Below, one piece after another: positions 1 through 10,047 of a stretch of DNA of 64,000 bases; the first letter of the stretch is position 1; the number at the start of each line of letters is the position of its first letter. A model generated the notes under the pieces. The model searched no databases, was not told the origin of the DNA, and worked only from the letters and a program-made list of their open reading frames with translations. The stretch spans positions 558,001 through 622,000 of the forward strand of contig CAXXVV010000011.1 in assembly GCA_963678305.2 (NCBI GenBank), read 5' to 3'. This stretch comes from G963676655 sp963678305 (GTDB lineage Bacteria; Verrucomicrobiota; Lentisphaeria; Victivallales; Victivallaceae). The position numbers were made by a program, and so were the translations under genes.

Positions 1-821
1 CTTTATATGAATCATCAATAATAGACAGGTGTTCCTGTTTTAAATTTTCCCTTATATATTGCATTCTGACATAGCTGTATTCTTTTTTTATCCATGCCCA
101 AACGGCGTTTTTTATTATACAAATAATATATTGCTAAAAGAATAAATATCAACGATTTTTAAAAAACATGATCTCAATATTCCCTTTGCTTCCACTTTTC
201 AAGCTCGAATAGCGGAGTCCCAAGTCCCGCCGGGGCCTTGCAGTCCAGAGGCGGTATAAAGCTCGAAATATGGTAAAACAGCGGCAGCATCTGTTAAATT
301 GAATTAAAATGGGATGGCTAGGAAAATTGCAAACAGACAAGCTCAACCATGTTTATGATTGTAACAACAGGAAATCTTTTGCGCTTTTACAGGCAAATAA
401 TGAAAATTAAATAAAAATTGGCTGATCGGTTATCGGATGCTTATGGTGAAAACCTGGCAATTATGCGGTTATGTATATTTTTATCTTGTTTTCATAACTT
501 TGATTAAAGTTTGACAGCCGTGATCTATTAATGTGAAGATTTATGTAACAACGTTTGTTAATGCAAAGGATAAAAAACATAAAGAATCTTGATCTGGAAG
601 AAGACTGCAGACAGTCTCTTTTAGAAAGATGGCACTTGCCTTTTATATTGCATTTAGACATGCGAATATTTTATTTTGCTATTCCAATGCGATACTTTTA
701 ATTGTATAATATATGAACAAAAAGATAAATGTTTGAATAACGCAAATAAATTCGGAGTGCATGTCATGTTGAAAATAATCAAACCAGGAAGTATTCTAAG
801 CATAGAAAAGGAAATCTAATC
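1..821. other. Long non-coding leader region
   Basis: No convincing gene is visible in these 821 bases. Open frames on the minus strand (149-346 and 461-661) lack a ribosome site and any recognisable protein features. Around 205-260 there is a GC-rich patch with repeated AGTCCC in an otherwise AT-rich stretch. It may be a repeat remnant. The last 150 bases probably hold the promoter of the pseudopilin gene at 822. Confidence 0.5.
682..710 (+). promoter_or_regulatory. Candidate promoter for pseudopilin-DUF4838 unit
   Basis: A perfect TATAAT lies at 705-710 with a weak -35-like TTCCAA at 682-687 (17-bp spacer). It is the best sigma70-like match upstream of the gene at 822, leaving a leader of about 105 bases. 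The -35 is poor, so an activator may be needed. Inferred from sequence only. Confidence 0.35.
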
Positions 822-1502
822 ATGAATAGAACAAAAAAATTCACCCTTATTGAACTTCTCGTGGTGATAGCCATTATCGCAATATTGGCAGCCATGCTTC
901 TGCCGGCTCTCAATAAAGCCCGGGCAAAAGCTCACTCAATCAATTGTACAAACAACCTTAAACAATTCGGAGCCGCTTTTTTTCTATATACTGATGACAA
1001 TGTCGGCTATCTGCCTCAGTACCGTGACCGAGGAACACCTGAGAAGCATTGGTATGGTTATGGCGCCGGAGCTACAATCGCAGAATACCTGTCGTATTCC
1101 CAGAATGTTGATCTTGGATATTATGGTATTGCCGGCAGTAAACTGGTGAGGTCAAAATTATCCTGCATGGCAAAAAATGAATATGATACCGGATCATATT
1201 CTTACGGCTATAATTATTCGGTCTATGCCTATACTTCGGACCGGCTCAAGCTTTCAAAATGGAAAAAAACCACTAAAACTATGTTACTTGGAGATACCTA
1301 TGGTTGTTCAATTTCCAGATATTATGTCAGCGAGGTACATACCAACGGGGTTGATTACCGGACCGGGTTCAGGCACAATGACCGGGCGAATATCCTTTAT
1401 GGTGACGGCCATGTTGAAGCGAAGACTATTCTGGAGATTCCTGACCAGTGTACAGACAATTATGCCTATCGCGATATTTACTGGGATCCCACCGCAAAGT
1501 AA
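822..1502 (+). CDS. Prepilin-type pseudopilin, H-x9-DG family
   Basis: A 226-residue type II secretion/type IV pilus-like minor pilin. A short basic leader (MNRTKK) is followed by the prepilin signature FTLIELLVVIAIIAIL and a hydrophobic helix, then a globular domain rich in Tyr and Gly. Near the C-terminus RHNDRANILYGDGH gives an exact H-x9-DG motif, the hallmark of the PVC-group prepilin family of that name. Residue -1 of the predicted cleavage site is Lys, not the canonical Gly. The start has AAGGAAA about nine bases upstream. The DUF4838 gene follows after a perfect 10-bp hairpin, so the pair probably forms one unit. Role inferred: surface or secretion-associated fibre component tied to its neighbour. 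Confidence 0.9.
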   Translation: MNRTKKFTLIELLVVIAIIAILAAMLLPALNKARAKAHSINCTNNLKQFGAAFFLYTDDNVGYLPQYRDRGTPEKHWYGYGAGATIAEYLSYSQNVDLGYYGIAGSKLVRSKLSCMAKNEYDTGSYSYGYNYSVYAYTSDRLKLSKWKKTTKTMLLGDTYGCSISRYYVSEVHTNGVDYRTGFRHNDRANILYGDGHVEAKTILEIPDQCTDNYAYRDIYWDPTAK

Positions 1503-1530
1503 GATAATTATATCGAAGCCATTATCGGAA

Positions 1531-1556
1531 GAACGCCCCCGGATTGGGGCGTTCTC
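1531..1556 (+). terminator. Intercistronic hairpin after pseudopilin
   Basis: AGAACGCCCC and GGGGCGTTCT form a perfect 10-bp stem around a 6-base loop (CGGATT). No U-run follows, so it is more likely a partial terminator or an mRNA-stabilising hairpin than a full intrinsic terminator. It sits between the pseudopilin stop and the DUF4838 start. Confidence 0.6.
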
Positions 1557-1606
1557 GCTAAAATCTCGAATATTCGAACTCAAAGACCATGAAGTATGAG
1601 GTTGAA

Positions 1607-4600
1607 ATGAATATCAATCCCGCCGGAAAAGCAAAGATAATAACAATTGCGCTTTTCCTTATATTTTTCATCGAAGCAGCCAAATGCGCTGCATTGGAAA
1701 AACCTTATCAATCCGGGGCACTGACTCCGGTGAATTATAAAATCAATAATAAAAGTAAGCCAATGGCTTTATGCACTAAAGGAAAGGCCGAAGCCGTAAT
1801 CGTCGTGCCGCCGGGGGCCGGTGCGGGCAGTTATTGGATGCAGAACGCAGTTTTACTTAAAAAATATTTATACCAGGCAACTGGAGGCGATTTCCGGATC
1901 GTGACAAAATTACCAGTTGGAAAAAAAGGTATTTTCATTGGCCCTTGTGATAACCGCGAAGTTGCCGTAAATTACAAAAAACAAACTGAAATGGATGATG
2001 AGTCATTCTCCATTATCAGCTTCGATGATGGCATCATGATTGTCGGTAAAGATCAATATAACCCGGCTGACGAGGGGAAGAAGCTTTCTTCCGTAAAACT
2101 CAACATCCAGAGTAAATTCTCTGAACGTGGTACTTTCATGGGGGTGATTGACTTTCTTGAAAGGCTTGTTGGTTGCCGTTTTTATATGCCGGGACGGCTG
2201 GGAACCATTGTCCCGGACTTAAAGGCCGGGACATTTTCAATTCCGCCAATTTCCTACAGCGACAAACCGGTATATGAAATGCGTTTATCAAGTTATGGAA
2301 ATTATGCTCCAATGGCTCAGGATTTCAAATTTATAAAAAGCAATGCACAAGAATCAAGGTTATGGGATTTTCTATTGCGCCACGGGGACCATAAACATCA
2401 TATGTTTCAGCATACTGACAAGTTCTGGTATAAGGCTTATGCAAAAACGCACCCTGAATACTTTGCATTAAGGAAAGACGGCTCCAGAGAATTAGGGGAG
2501 CGCGGCAGGCATTCTGCGCATCGTTGTTTAACTAACGAGGCTGGATTTCAACAGCATTTAAAAAACATCGCTGATTTTTATGACGGTAAACTCTCAAAAG
2601 AGCAAACAAGAGAGTTATTTCAATTATCCCCGCCAACTGCCAAATACATAAGCTGGGGGCCTGCCGACGGCTACAAAGGCTGTGAGACTAAAGAGTGCAA
2701 AGCCCTTATAGACGAAAACGGTGATCCGGCAAAAAAATACTCGCGTTTACATTGGCTTTATGCTGGAAAACTGGCTGATGCCATAAAGAAACACTGGCCT
2801 GATAAAATATTGCGGGTACAGGCTTATGCCGCCTGGCGTAAACTTCCGGACAACTATAAAATTCCGGATAACATGATTATAATCCCCTGTCGCCCGCTGG
2901 GGGGACCGATAGGTTCTTTGAAAGAACCTGAATCCTGGGAAGTGTCGATAAAGGAACTTGACTGGCTCGGGAAACAACCGCAGAAGCCATGGGTTTACAC
3001 ATATTATCCGCAAGCACCGCGCAATAGTCAGTATTTTCCTTATCCTGCCCCGAATGTGATGAAAAAGCTCTTGAACCATACAAAGGGAACGCTGACCGGT
3101 TATCTGCGCTGCGGACACCATACTTTTGCCTTTGCGCTGGACAGTGTAGTCTACTATATGTATGCGAAAATGCTGTGGAATCCTGATTTGGATGTTAAGG
3201 CATGTCTGCATGAGTATTGTCAATTGATGTTCGGACCGGGGGCTGATGACATGTATAAATATTTTTCGCTGCTTATAGAACGCTGGGAAAATGTGCGCTG
3301 GCAAAATTTTACTCCGGCGCAAGGAGCGCGAATTTCCCGGGAGCGGGTTTGGAGGGAGACTTATCCCCGGGATATTCGTATCAAACTGCAGAACCTGCTT
3401 GTTTCAGCCCGGGAAAAGACTGGCAAAGAGGGTATTTACCGCGAACGGATGAATTGGATGATTAATGCTACCGATAACTTTTTCAGCCAGGGCAATTTCT
3501 TTGATCTGGCCAAAAGAGCCCGGGCCGAATGTTCGAGATTGACCCCTCTGATTGACGGTGATCTTGAAGACTGGCAGGGAATCGCTCCATGCGATATGAA
3601 AAACAACCGGGACGGCAAACCGGTACAAAATAAAACGCTGTTTTTTACTGCTTCGGATGATGATAATCTGTATATTGCCGGTGCGGTTTATCAGCAAAAG
3701 CCGTTTTACACATCATGTGAAAGCAAGAAGCATGATTCACCGGTCTGGAAAAATGATTCAATTGAAGTCTATATTTGCGCCGAACGCCCGGGGCTGGCGG
3801 AAGCGTTGCTTGATGTAACGAGTCAATACCATCAGATGATTATTGACCATCGCGGGGTTGTTTTTGATGGCTGCAAATCGGCGCTGACGGGCAAGTTTGA
3901 CGCGACGGTAAATATTGATATGGAATATAAGGCACGCAAAACGGATTTCGGTTACACATTTGAAATGGCTGTTCCTTTCAAGTCCCTTGGCGCGATCAGG
4001 CCGCGGGATAATACAGTGTGGAACGTTAATTTTTATCGTAATCGTCATCTCAAAGGCCAGGTTTATGAACGCCAGGCCTGGTCGCCCACCATGGGGCAAT
4101 TTAATGATACCTCTAAATTCGGCCTGCTGCGTTTTGCGAAAGCAAAAATGCTTTGGCGGCTGGACCCGAAAAGAGCAAAATGGCAAATTATGGTGCGTCC
4201 CTCCAGAGCTGATTGGAGAAAGCAGGATGGCCAATTTGTTTTTGTAAAACAACGCCTTGATGATCAAAAAGTGAGTTTTATGATTAAAGCCGGTGAAAAA
4301 GTTGTCGAGCCAACAGAAATACAGTTCAATCTGGCCAAATCCTGTATTCCAGGCGTTGCCGTAAAAGGCAAACCATCATACAAATTTGCCTACAGCTTCG
4401 CCGGTACGGGGCTTTTAAGAGTCAGAGCCGGTTTTGTTGACACAAAAAACGGCAAGCCTTTTCCTACTCTTCACTACCTGGCCTGGAATAGTGCGAAAGT
4501 GCTCAACGATTCGGTTATGGCGGTCAGTGACCGGCGTATAGACAGGAGCGACAAAAGATTTCAAAAAATCAATAGTTGCTACTTGGGGCTTAAAATAGCT

Positions 4601-4669
4601 AAAGACGCAGATTTCACGTTCTCCATCAATGCAATCGAAATTTATGAATCCACTACTTCCCCAAAGTGA
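1607..4669 (+). CDS. Secreted DUF4838 protein with C-terminal CBM9-like domain
   Basis: A large exported protein predicted to bind or cleave glycans. The start at 1607 is preferred because GAGG precedes it by five bases; an in-frame ATG at 1589 would add six residues. An N-terminal signal peptide (basic stretch, then IITIALFLIFFIEAAKC) leads to a GH67N-like alpha/beta domain (about residues 50-150), then the DUF4838 central region with aromatic-rich segments such as KTHPEYFALRKDG. From about residue 645 a CBM9/PF06452-like beta-sandwich begins (LIDGDLEDWQG ... DNLYIAGAVY), and a further C-terminal beta domain follows. DUF4838 proteins resemble alpha-glucuronidases in fold but are mostly uncharacterised, so catalysis is not established. 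The gene lies between a pseudopilin and a URO-D family gene. Confidence 0.85.
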   Translation: MNINPAGKAKIITIALFLIFFIEAAKCAALEKPYQSGALTPVNYKINNKSKPMALCTKGKAEAVIVVPPGAGAGSYWMQNAVLLKKYLYQATGGDFRIVTKLPVGKKGIFIGPCDNREVAVNYKKQTEMDDESFSIISFDDGIMIVGKDQYNPADEGKKLSSVKLNIQSKFSERGTFMGVIDFLERLVGCRFYMPGRLGTIVPDLKAGTFSIPPISYSDKPVYEMRLSSYGNYAPMAQDFKFIKSNAQESRLWDFLLRHGDHKHHMFQHTDKFWYKAYAKTHPEYFALRKDGSRELGERGRHSAHRCLTNEAGFQQHLKNIADFYDGKLSKEQTRELFQLSPPTAKYISWGPADGYKGCETKECKALIDENGDPAKKYSRLHWLYAGKLADAIKKHWPDKILRVQAYAAWRKLPDNYKIPDNMIIIPCRPLGGPIGSLKEPESWEVSIKELDWLGKQPQKPWVYTYYPQAPRNSQYFPYPAPNVMKKLLNHTKGTLTGYLRCGHHTFAFALDSVVYYMYAKMLWNPDLDVKACLHEYCQLMFGPGADDMYKYFSLLIERWENVRWQNFTPAQGARISRERVWRETYPRDIRIKLQNLLVSAREKTGKEGIYRERMNWMINATDNFFSQGNFFDLAKRARAECSRLTPLIDGDLEDWQGIAPCDMKNNRDGKPVQNKTLFFTASDDDNLYIAGAVYQQKPFYTSCESKKHDSPVWKNDSIEVYICAERPGLAEALLDVTSQYHQMIIDHRGVVFDGCKSALTGKFDATVNIDMEYKARKTDFGYTFEMAVPFKSLGAIRPRDNTVWNVNFYRNRHLKGQVYERQAWSPTMGQFNDTSKFGLLRFAKAKMLWRLDPKRAKWQIMVRPSRADWRKQDGQFVFVKQRLDDQKVSFMIKAGEKVVEPTEIQFNLAKSCIPGVAVKGKPSYKFAYSFAGTGLLRVRAGFVDTKNGKPFPTLHYLAWNSAKVLNDSVMAVSDRRIDRSDKRFQKINSCYLGLKIAKDADFTFSINAIEIYESTTSPK

Positions 4670-4723
4670 CTCATATATCGTTGAAATTTTTTGATCGAGA
4701 ATATGTTAACCATTGAGAATATT

Positions 4724-5890
4724 ATGTCTAAGCCAAATTACAATACATTAAGAGATGAAACGCCTTTTACCTGGTTCGTTGCAACCGCCAATGATATTTT
4801 GCTGGAAATAACTCAGATCACGGAAAGAGAATTTTTTCTGGATCCGGCAGCGGGTATTGAGTTATTCAAGACGGGGCGTGCGGCAGTGAAAGAAATGTTC
4901 GGCCCCGATGTCGGCCTGCCGTGGCCAATGACCCCGCCGATCAGTTATGGACATATCAATACGCTTGGAGCCGAACTGGTGTTTCCAGAGGAAGGACAGG
5001 CTAATCACAGTACGCTTTGCGATTCGCTTGAACAGGGGATCAGGATATTAAAGGAAGATGTTGATTTTGCCAGTGCCGGAATGGTCCCGTTTTATCTCGA
5101 CTATCTTCAACAAATGAAGGATGCTTTTCCCGGTGAGTACGTGGCTTTTGTGTTTAAGGCGGAAGGCCCACTGACAACCGCCTACACCCTGAGAAGAAAT
5201 AATTTTTTCTTTGATTTTTATGATCAACCTGAACTGACGAAAGAATTTCTCACGCTAATTACTGACAGCATAATCAAATATCATCACTTTCTTCGCGAGG
5301 AAATACAGGAGATCCCGAAAATAAGTCCGGTTAACGGCGCTCTGGCTGATGATTGCGCCGCAATGCTGGGACCGGATTTATGGACGGAGTTTGTCACCCC
5401 TTATCATAACCGGTGGTTTGAGGGAATGACCACCGGAAAGCGGTTCGCTCATATTGAAGACATGCGACCTGAACAGTTACAATTTCTTGAAACGATACAG
5501 CTTGACAGGTATGATCCGTCCGTTTCGGCTCAACTTGATCCTGAAATATTATCTGCAAACACCCGCGTTCCGTTCACCTGGAGATTATTGGAGTTTTGCC
5601 TGCCGTATATGACGCCGCAGGACGTATCTGATTTTGTCTATCAGGCCGTTGCTGATGGAGCGTCCAGGATTTACACTTATGTTTCACACGGAATGAATAA
5701 TCATGACTCGGTGATCAAGATTCATGCATTTATTGAAGCCTGCAAGGACGTGGAGTCCAAGTTGGATCAGGGTTTTTCCCGCCGGGAATTAGGTACGCTG
5801 GTCAGCCGGGATGGTCGTGAAAAATTCTGGAACAATTGGCCGCCTGGACGCAACGCGGGAAGAAAAAGATTGATTTTACCGGCAAAATAA
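4724..5890 (+). CDS. Uroporphyrinogen decarboxylase (URO-D) family protein
   Basis: A member of the URO-D/MtaA/CmuA TIM-barrel superfamily, about 389 residues from the chosen ATG (upstream starts TTG 4691 and ATG 4703 are in frame). Family-like segments include GPLTTAYTLRR, the DDCAAMLGPDLWTEFVTPYH stretch and a C-terminal barrel end. In methyltransferase relatives a His-x-Cys zinc site follows the barrel middle; here the matching segment reads RFAHIEDM, with no Cys, so zinc-dependent methyl transfer looks unlikely. A haem role is also doubtful because it sits 55 bases behind a DUF4838 gene in a glycan locus. Such paralogues recur beside sugar genes in Lentisphaerota-like genomes, function unknown. 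Confidence 0.8.
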   Translation: MSKPNYNTLRDETPFTWFVATANDILLEITQITEREFFLDPAAGIELFKTGRAAVKEMFGPDVGLPWPMTPPISYGHINTLGAELVFPEEGQANHSTLCDSLEQGIRILKEDVDFASAGMVPFYLDYLQQMKDAFPGEYVAFVFKAEGPLTTAYTLRRNNFFFDFYDQPELTKEFLTLITDSIIKYHHFLREEIQEIPKISPVNGALADDCAAMLGPDLWTEFVTPYHNRWFEGMTTGKRFAHIEDMRPEQLQFLETIQLDRYDPSVSAQLDPEILSANTRVPFTWRLLEFCLPYMTPQDVSDFVYQAVADGASRIYTYVSHGMNNHDSVIKIHAFIEACKDVESKLDQGFSRRELGTLVSRDGREKFWNNWPPGRNAGRKRLILPAK

Positions 5891-6104
5891 AAAACGTTTA
5901 TTAAATATCTTGAAAGTTCAGGATGTTGACCTGATATCGATTTTGATATCATGGATATCGGATCAATCAGTCTTTTCCCGCTGAAGATCATATTGCAGGC
6001 ATTTAAAAGAATACGAAAAACTGTTTGATGAGAATCAGAATAAAAACTGCCGGCTGGATAAAACAGGTTCCTGGTGGTTGGTGTTTTCAAGGATTGTCAC
6101 TGAT

Positions 6105-6938
6105 TTATAGCTCGTTATTCGGTATATTGCGCTGTTCCGAAGGAGTGACCGAGGTTACTCTTTTGTAGAAACGTGAAAAACTGTAGATATCATTAAAACC
6201 GGTTTCATTGGCGATTTCGCTTATACTTTTATGTGAATACAGTAATTTTTTTCTCGCTATATTTGCTCTTTCACAGTCAAAAAAGTCTTTTAATTTCATA
6301 TTCAAATGTGTCTTGCACAATCTGGATAAGTGGATTCTTGTATATTTCAGATGCTTTGCGAGATCTTCAAGGTTGATGTTCCTGCCTATATTTACCGCAA
6401 TAAATTCTTTTGCCTGTATTACCCATTTCGGCATTTTTTGTTCATTTTCGATTTTCGTGTAATTCATTACCAGAATACCGCCGATCAGATATTCAAAAGG
6501 AGCGTATAAAGTTGGCGGGATATGTTTGTACCCTGATAGTAATTCAAAAAAAACATCGCAAATTTTTTGAGAGGCGTCATTTGTATCTGGTAGGATCAGG
6601 ACATGTGAATCATCAATGAATTCAGGAGATTGACTGAATTTGAAACTCCAGGTTTTGCGTGGAACAGTATAAATAAATTTATGTTTAATCCCCGGCGGAA
6701 TAAGTATAATTTGTTTTTCCGATAGCATCAACTGCTTTTTGTCAATTACAACAAAAACAGAGCCTTCAATAATCAATTCCATTTGCCAGAATATATGAGT
6801 TGCATCACTTTGACTTATATTACAGACACTGGAGCCGTAATCAATAAACAGTAAATTAACATCAGGAATAAATTTTTTGTTCTCACCATCACGCATGATG
6901 GTTGTATGTTTTGATTCTCTTTCCAATGGATATTTCAT
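6105..6938 (-). CDS. AraC family transcriptional regulator
   Basis: 277 residues with an N-terminal cupin-like sensing domain (about residues 30-140; HIFWQMELIIEGSVFVVI, then LIPPGIKHKF) and a C-terminal double helix-turn-helix (about 175-270) containing NLEDLAKHLKYTRIHLSRL and ISEIANETGFNDIYSFSRFY, the usual AraC pattern. It is transcribed away from the DUF4091-pseudopilin pair, which it most likely controls in response to a sugar. Two AAGCGT direct repeats lie in the shared upstream region. It could equally control the DUF4838/URO-D pair behind it. Confidence 0.92.
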   Translation of the reverse strand: MKYPLERESKHTTIMRDGENKKFIPDVNLLFIDYGSSVCNISQSDATHIFWQMELIIEGSVFVVIDKKQLMLSEKQIILIPPGIKHKFIYTVPRKTWSFKFSQSPEFIDDSHVLILPDTNDASQKICDVFFELLSGYKHIPPTLYAPFEYLIGGILVMNYTKIENEQKMPKWVIQAKEFIAVNIGRNINLEDLAKHLKYTRIHLSRLCKTHLNMKLKDFFDCERANIARKKLLYSHKSISEIANETGFNDIYSFSRFYKRVTSVTPSEQRNIPNNEL

Positions 6939-7283
6939 TTTGCTAAATAATGTTTTTGGTTTACGGCTATAATTACTATTGATAAAGAATATAATATGAA
7001 GATAATGTTAAATCAAGCGTTTTATGTTTTTGTCATAAGCGTAAAATCTGCAAGCAGTTTAAAAAACACGAAATACTCTGTTCCGGGAGATGCGGCAATT
7101 AATCATCCTTCCTCCGGGGCTGTTAAATTCACAGGTTGATATGAAAATGGCGTCACCATCGATATAGTGGCAATGATGTTTCTTTTTGATAAATATTTAT
7201 TTTGTTTTGCTATTGCATTTAAGCTGTAAATAAATTATCATATAAATATAATGACAAACAAAATCTCAATTAAGGATGAAAAT
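6939..7283. promoter_or_regulatory. Divergent control region with AAGCGT direct repeats
   Basis: The 345 bases between the AraC gene and the DUF4091 gene hold no ORF of note. AAGCGT occurs at 7015-7020 and 7037-7042, 22 bp apart in the same orientation (two helical turns), the layout expected of AraC half-sites. An AT-rich stretch at 7200-7250 probably holds the rightward promoter. Function inferred. Confidence 0.35.
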
Positions 7284-10022
7284 ATGTTGTTTTCTTGTAA
7301 ATCAAAATGTAGCGGTTGCTTAATTTGGGTATTATTAGTTATTGGACTGGGGGTGAGAGGTGCGGATATGGCAAGAAAACAGGTGCCTGTCGATCCGAAA
7401 TTCAATATTCTTCCATTTATTGAAACAAACGCACAACCTCAATTGACCGCAACTGAGAAATCCAGGGGGTATTTACTATTCAAGCGTGCGATTACTACTC
7501 CGGTATATCCCAATACCATTCCCGCATGGTATGAGAGACTTGAGCTGCTTCAAGGTTTTGCCGCACGCGGGGAATTCGAAACCTTGACTTTTTCAATTTA
7601 TCCGCAACGGGCATTAAAGAATCTGCGAGTCGTTGCCAGTAATTTAAAGCATATAAACGGACTGGGGAGCTTGAAGAACATTGATGTAAGACTTTGTACT
7701 TACTGGTACATGCGTTATCCGGGATACACCAGCCCTAAAACAATCCGGCGCAATCCTGAGCTGCTGGAAAAAGTTGATTTTCACTCCAGCCCGGCTAATG
7801 AATGTCAGCGCTACTGGTTGACGTTGAAAGTTCCTGTTGACGCAGCTCCGGGAATATATGCGGGGGACGTCACATTGCAGGATCAAGGTTACGGTAAAGC
7901 TGTGACGATTCCGGTTAGATTCCGGGTCCTGGATTTTAAGCTGCTTCGTGATCCCAATAAGTTTTATTCAGCCTATTCTTATGATTTGCATAACAAACGC
8001 GAATTTAATCGTCCTGATAAGAAAAAGTGGCTTGAAAAGGCGGCAAAAAATGATTACCGGGCGATGGTGGATTACGGAGTCGACATGTTTCCGGTGCTGC
8101 GTCCCGGCTATAATTCCACAACCGGCAAGATATTTATCAGTGATCTTGATACCAAAATAAAAATGATGCGTGATGCCGGACTAACGGGGCCTGTGCCGCT
8201 TGCTTGCGGAGCGGTCTTTAATGCCCTTTATGCGGAATTGGTTATGAAATCAAAGAACCCCAGGCATTATCCTCACTGGCGAATTCCGAAGATGCCGGAA
8301 GAATCATTCTATAGAGTAGTTCAGGAAAAATTCCGGGATTTTAACCGGTCATGCCGGGCCAAAGGTTATCCTGAGTTTATTTATTGTCCACTTGATGAAG
8401 TTGATGCCTCGGTAAATAAGTTCGGCGCGAAAATCTACCAGGCATTGATGCAGGCCGGTTGTAAAATTTATATCACTAAAAATCCTGTTGCGGCCGACGC
8501 TGCCGTATATAATCCATATGTCCATATTTTCTGTTCACAGGGTTTTACAATCAAATACAAGGATACGTTAAAAGCAAAACATGAATACTGGGCGTATCCG
8601 AACCATGTTTCAGGAGAGCGAAAAGACCGTTCTATAAATTGTCGAGGCGGACGCATGACTTACGGTTATGGTTTTTGGCGCAGCGGTTATACTACTTTGA
8701 TTCCGTGGATATGGCGCTGGGATTTCAAACCCATGTTTGTTTTTGACTATTTGAAGCACAAAAAAATATCTCAAACCGGCAACCAGATAGACGAAAACGG
8801 GAATATTATTCCGGCTGTTTACTGGGTATGTTTCAGGGAGGGACGTGACGACGCCCGCTATATATACACTCTTCAGAATGCGATAGTCCAGCGGGAAGGC
8901 TCATCTTCTCCCGGATGCCAGGCCCTGGTAAAACAAGGCAGAATACTGCTCCGTGAAATCTGGAACGCAATAGATGCTAAAAGTAAATACAATGGTGACG
9001 GCTGGGAAGATGAGCGCTTTGATGCCTATCGCTGGCAGCTTGCCGCCATAATTGAAAAGCTCTTGAAATTTAAGCCGGTAAATAATAGTCAGGCTTTGTC
9101 TGTATTGATTGATCCTGAGCGAATGACATCAACTGCCTGTAAAGTTCGAACTTTGACTGATGATAAATTTACTTCTCTGATTTTGGGCGGAAAGGATTTT
9201 TCAGGCTGGCATTCGGTTACTGCTGAGGGTAAAACAGAAGTCCTTAAAGATAGCGGCCCAAATGGTGGACCGGTTCTGTTGTACACGGTTAAAATCGATC
9301 ATAAAAATGACGGCGGCGGTGAAGCGGGAAAATATCCAATCGGCTGGCCGAGAATCGCGTTGAGTTTCCGGAAGCATTCTCTTGACCTGAGTAAATATGA
9401 TTATATTTCAATGAACATCAAGGTGGATTCCGATCGTGACGAAGTTGCTGATGATTACACATTTCTGAAAATGAATGCTTCTTCGTGGATTCCGGGTGGA
9501 GACCGTTCTCTTTATGATGTGGAATTATTGGGAATTGTTGAACAGCGAAAATGGATAAGCGTTAATATACCTGTCAATGGGCTGATCGGTAATTCGGATA
9601 AAAAATTCTGGCGCGATATCAAGCGCATGCAGATTTGGCTCGGAGAATCCAAGTATCCGGACGGTTCCACTATTAAGTTTTATTTTTCAGATATAAAATT
9701 ATTGAAATTGAAATCGCCGATTGTAAAAAAGCTGCATTTTGCAAGAGTAGTGACTCTGCCGACTGAATATATAGTCGTTCGGCCTGAGATAATGGGGCTT
9801 AATCCCTCTGGCGCCGGTAAGAATACCCGGATCACCGCATCAATAATGACGGAAACCGGCAAAAAACTTTATTCAGGTTACACAACTGATCCTGATAATC
9901 CGGTTGTCATTAAAACAGATAAACTTTGTGCCGGTAGATACCGGATGCAGGTGCGTATTTCCGGTGTAAAACAAGTTTTCAGTACTCCGTTTATAGCAAT
10001 AAAAGGCCCATTTGCGAATTAA
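7284..10022 (+). CDS. Secreted DUF4091/GH123-like glycosidase candidate
   Basis: About 912 residues from the chosen ATG, which has AAGGA seven bases upstream; the in-frame ATG at 7251 would put that site inside the gene. A hydrophobic segment (CLIWVLLVIGLGVRG) is the signal peptide. The middle resembles the GH123/DUF4091 family: an N-terminal beta-sandwich (about 60-220), then a TIM-barrel with CPLDEVD near residue 370 (candidate acid pair) and the family hallmark FREGRDDARYIYTL near residue 515. The C-terminal third contains a jelly-roll-like domain (about 620-820) and a short Ig-like domain. GH123 enzymes cleave N-acetyl-galactosaminides, but substrate here is not predictable. A pseudopilin gene overlaps or follows immediately. 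Confidence 0.82.
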   Translation: MLFSCKSKCSGCLIWVLLVIGLGVRGADMARKQVPVDPKFNILPFIETNAQPQLTATEKSRGYLLFKRAITTPVYPNTIPAWYERLELLQGFAARGEFETLTFSIYPQRALKNLRVVASNLKHINGLGSLKNIDVRLCTYWYMRYPGYTSPKTIRRNPELLEKVDFHSSPANECQRYWLTLKVPVDAAPGIYAGDVTLQDQGYGKAVTIPVRFRVLDFKLLRDPNKFYSAYSYDLHNKREFNRPDKKKWLEKAAKNDYRAMVDYGVDMFPVLRPGYNSTTGKIFISDLDTKIKMMRDAGLTGPVPLACGAVFNALYAELVMKSKNPRHYPHWRIPKMPEESFYRVVQEKFRDFNRSCRAKGYPEFIYCPLDEVDASVNKFGAKIYQALMQAGCKIYITKNPVAADAAVYNPYVHIFCSQGFTIKYKDTLKAKHEYWAYPNHVSGERKDRSINCRGGRMTYGYGFWRSGYTTLIPWIWRWDFKPMFVFDYLKHKKISQTGNQIDENGNIIPAVYWVCFREGRDDARYIYTLQNAIVQREGSSSPGCQALVKQGRILLREIWNAIDAKSKYNGDGWEDERFDAYRWQLAAIIEKLLKFKPVNNSQALSVLIDPERMTSTACKVRTLTDDKFTSLILGGKDFSGWHSVTAEGKTEVLKDSGPNGGPVLLYTVKIDHKNDGGGEAGKYPIGWPRIALSFRKHSLDLSKYDYISMNIKVDSDRDEVADDYTFLKMNASSWIPGGDRSLYDVELLGIVEQRKWISVNIPVNGLIGNSDKKFWRDIKRMQIWLGESKYPDGSTIKFYFSDIKLLKLKSPIVKKLHFARVVTLPTEYIVVRPEIMGLNPSGAGKNTRITASIMTETGKKLYSGYTTDPDNPVVIKTDKLCAGRYRMQVRISGVKQVFSTPFIAIKGPFAN

Positions 10023-10047
10023 TGTTAAACAGAAAAGGAATGCAAGA

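Noticed and set aside
2747..3322. 191-codon leftward open frame
   Set aside because: Lies fully inside the DUF4838 coding region in the opposite sense, with no ribosome site or domain. A shadow frame; the same applies to 3758-4267, 27554-28006 and 28442-28960.
5933..5959. Three GATATC copies behind the URO-D gene
   Set aside because: Short, unevenly spaced (12 and 9 bp) and in AT-rich DNA; likely chance, no U-run for a terminator.
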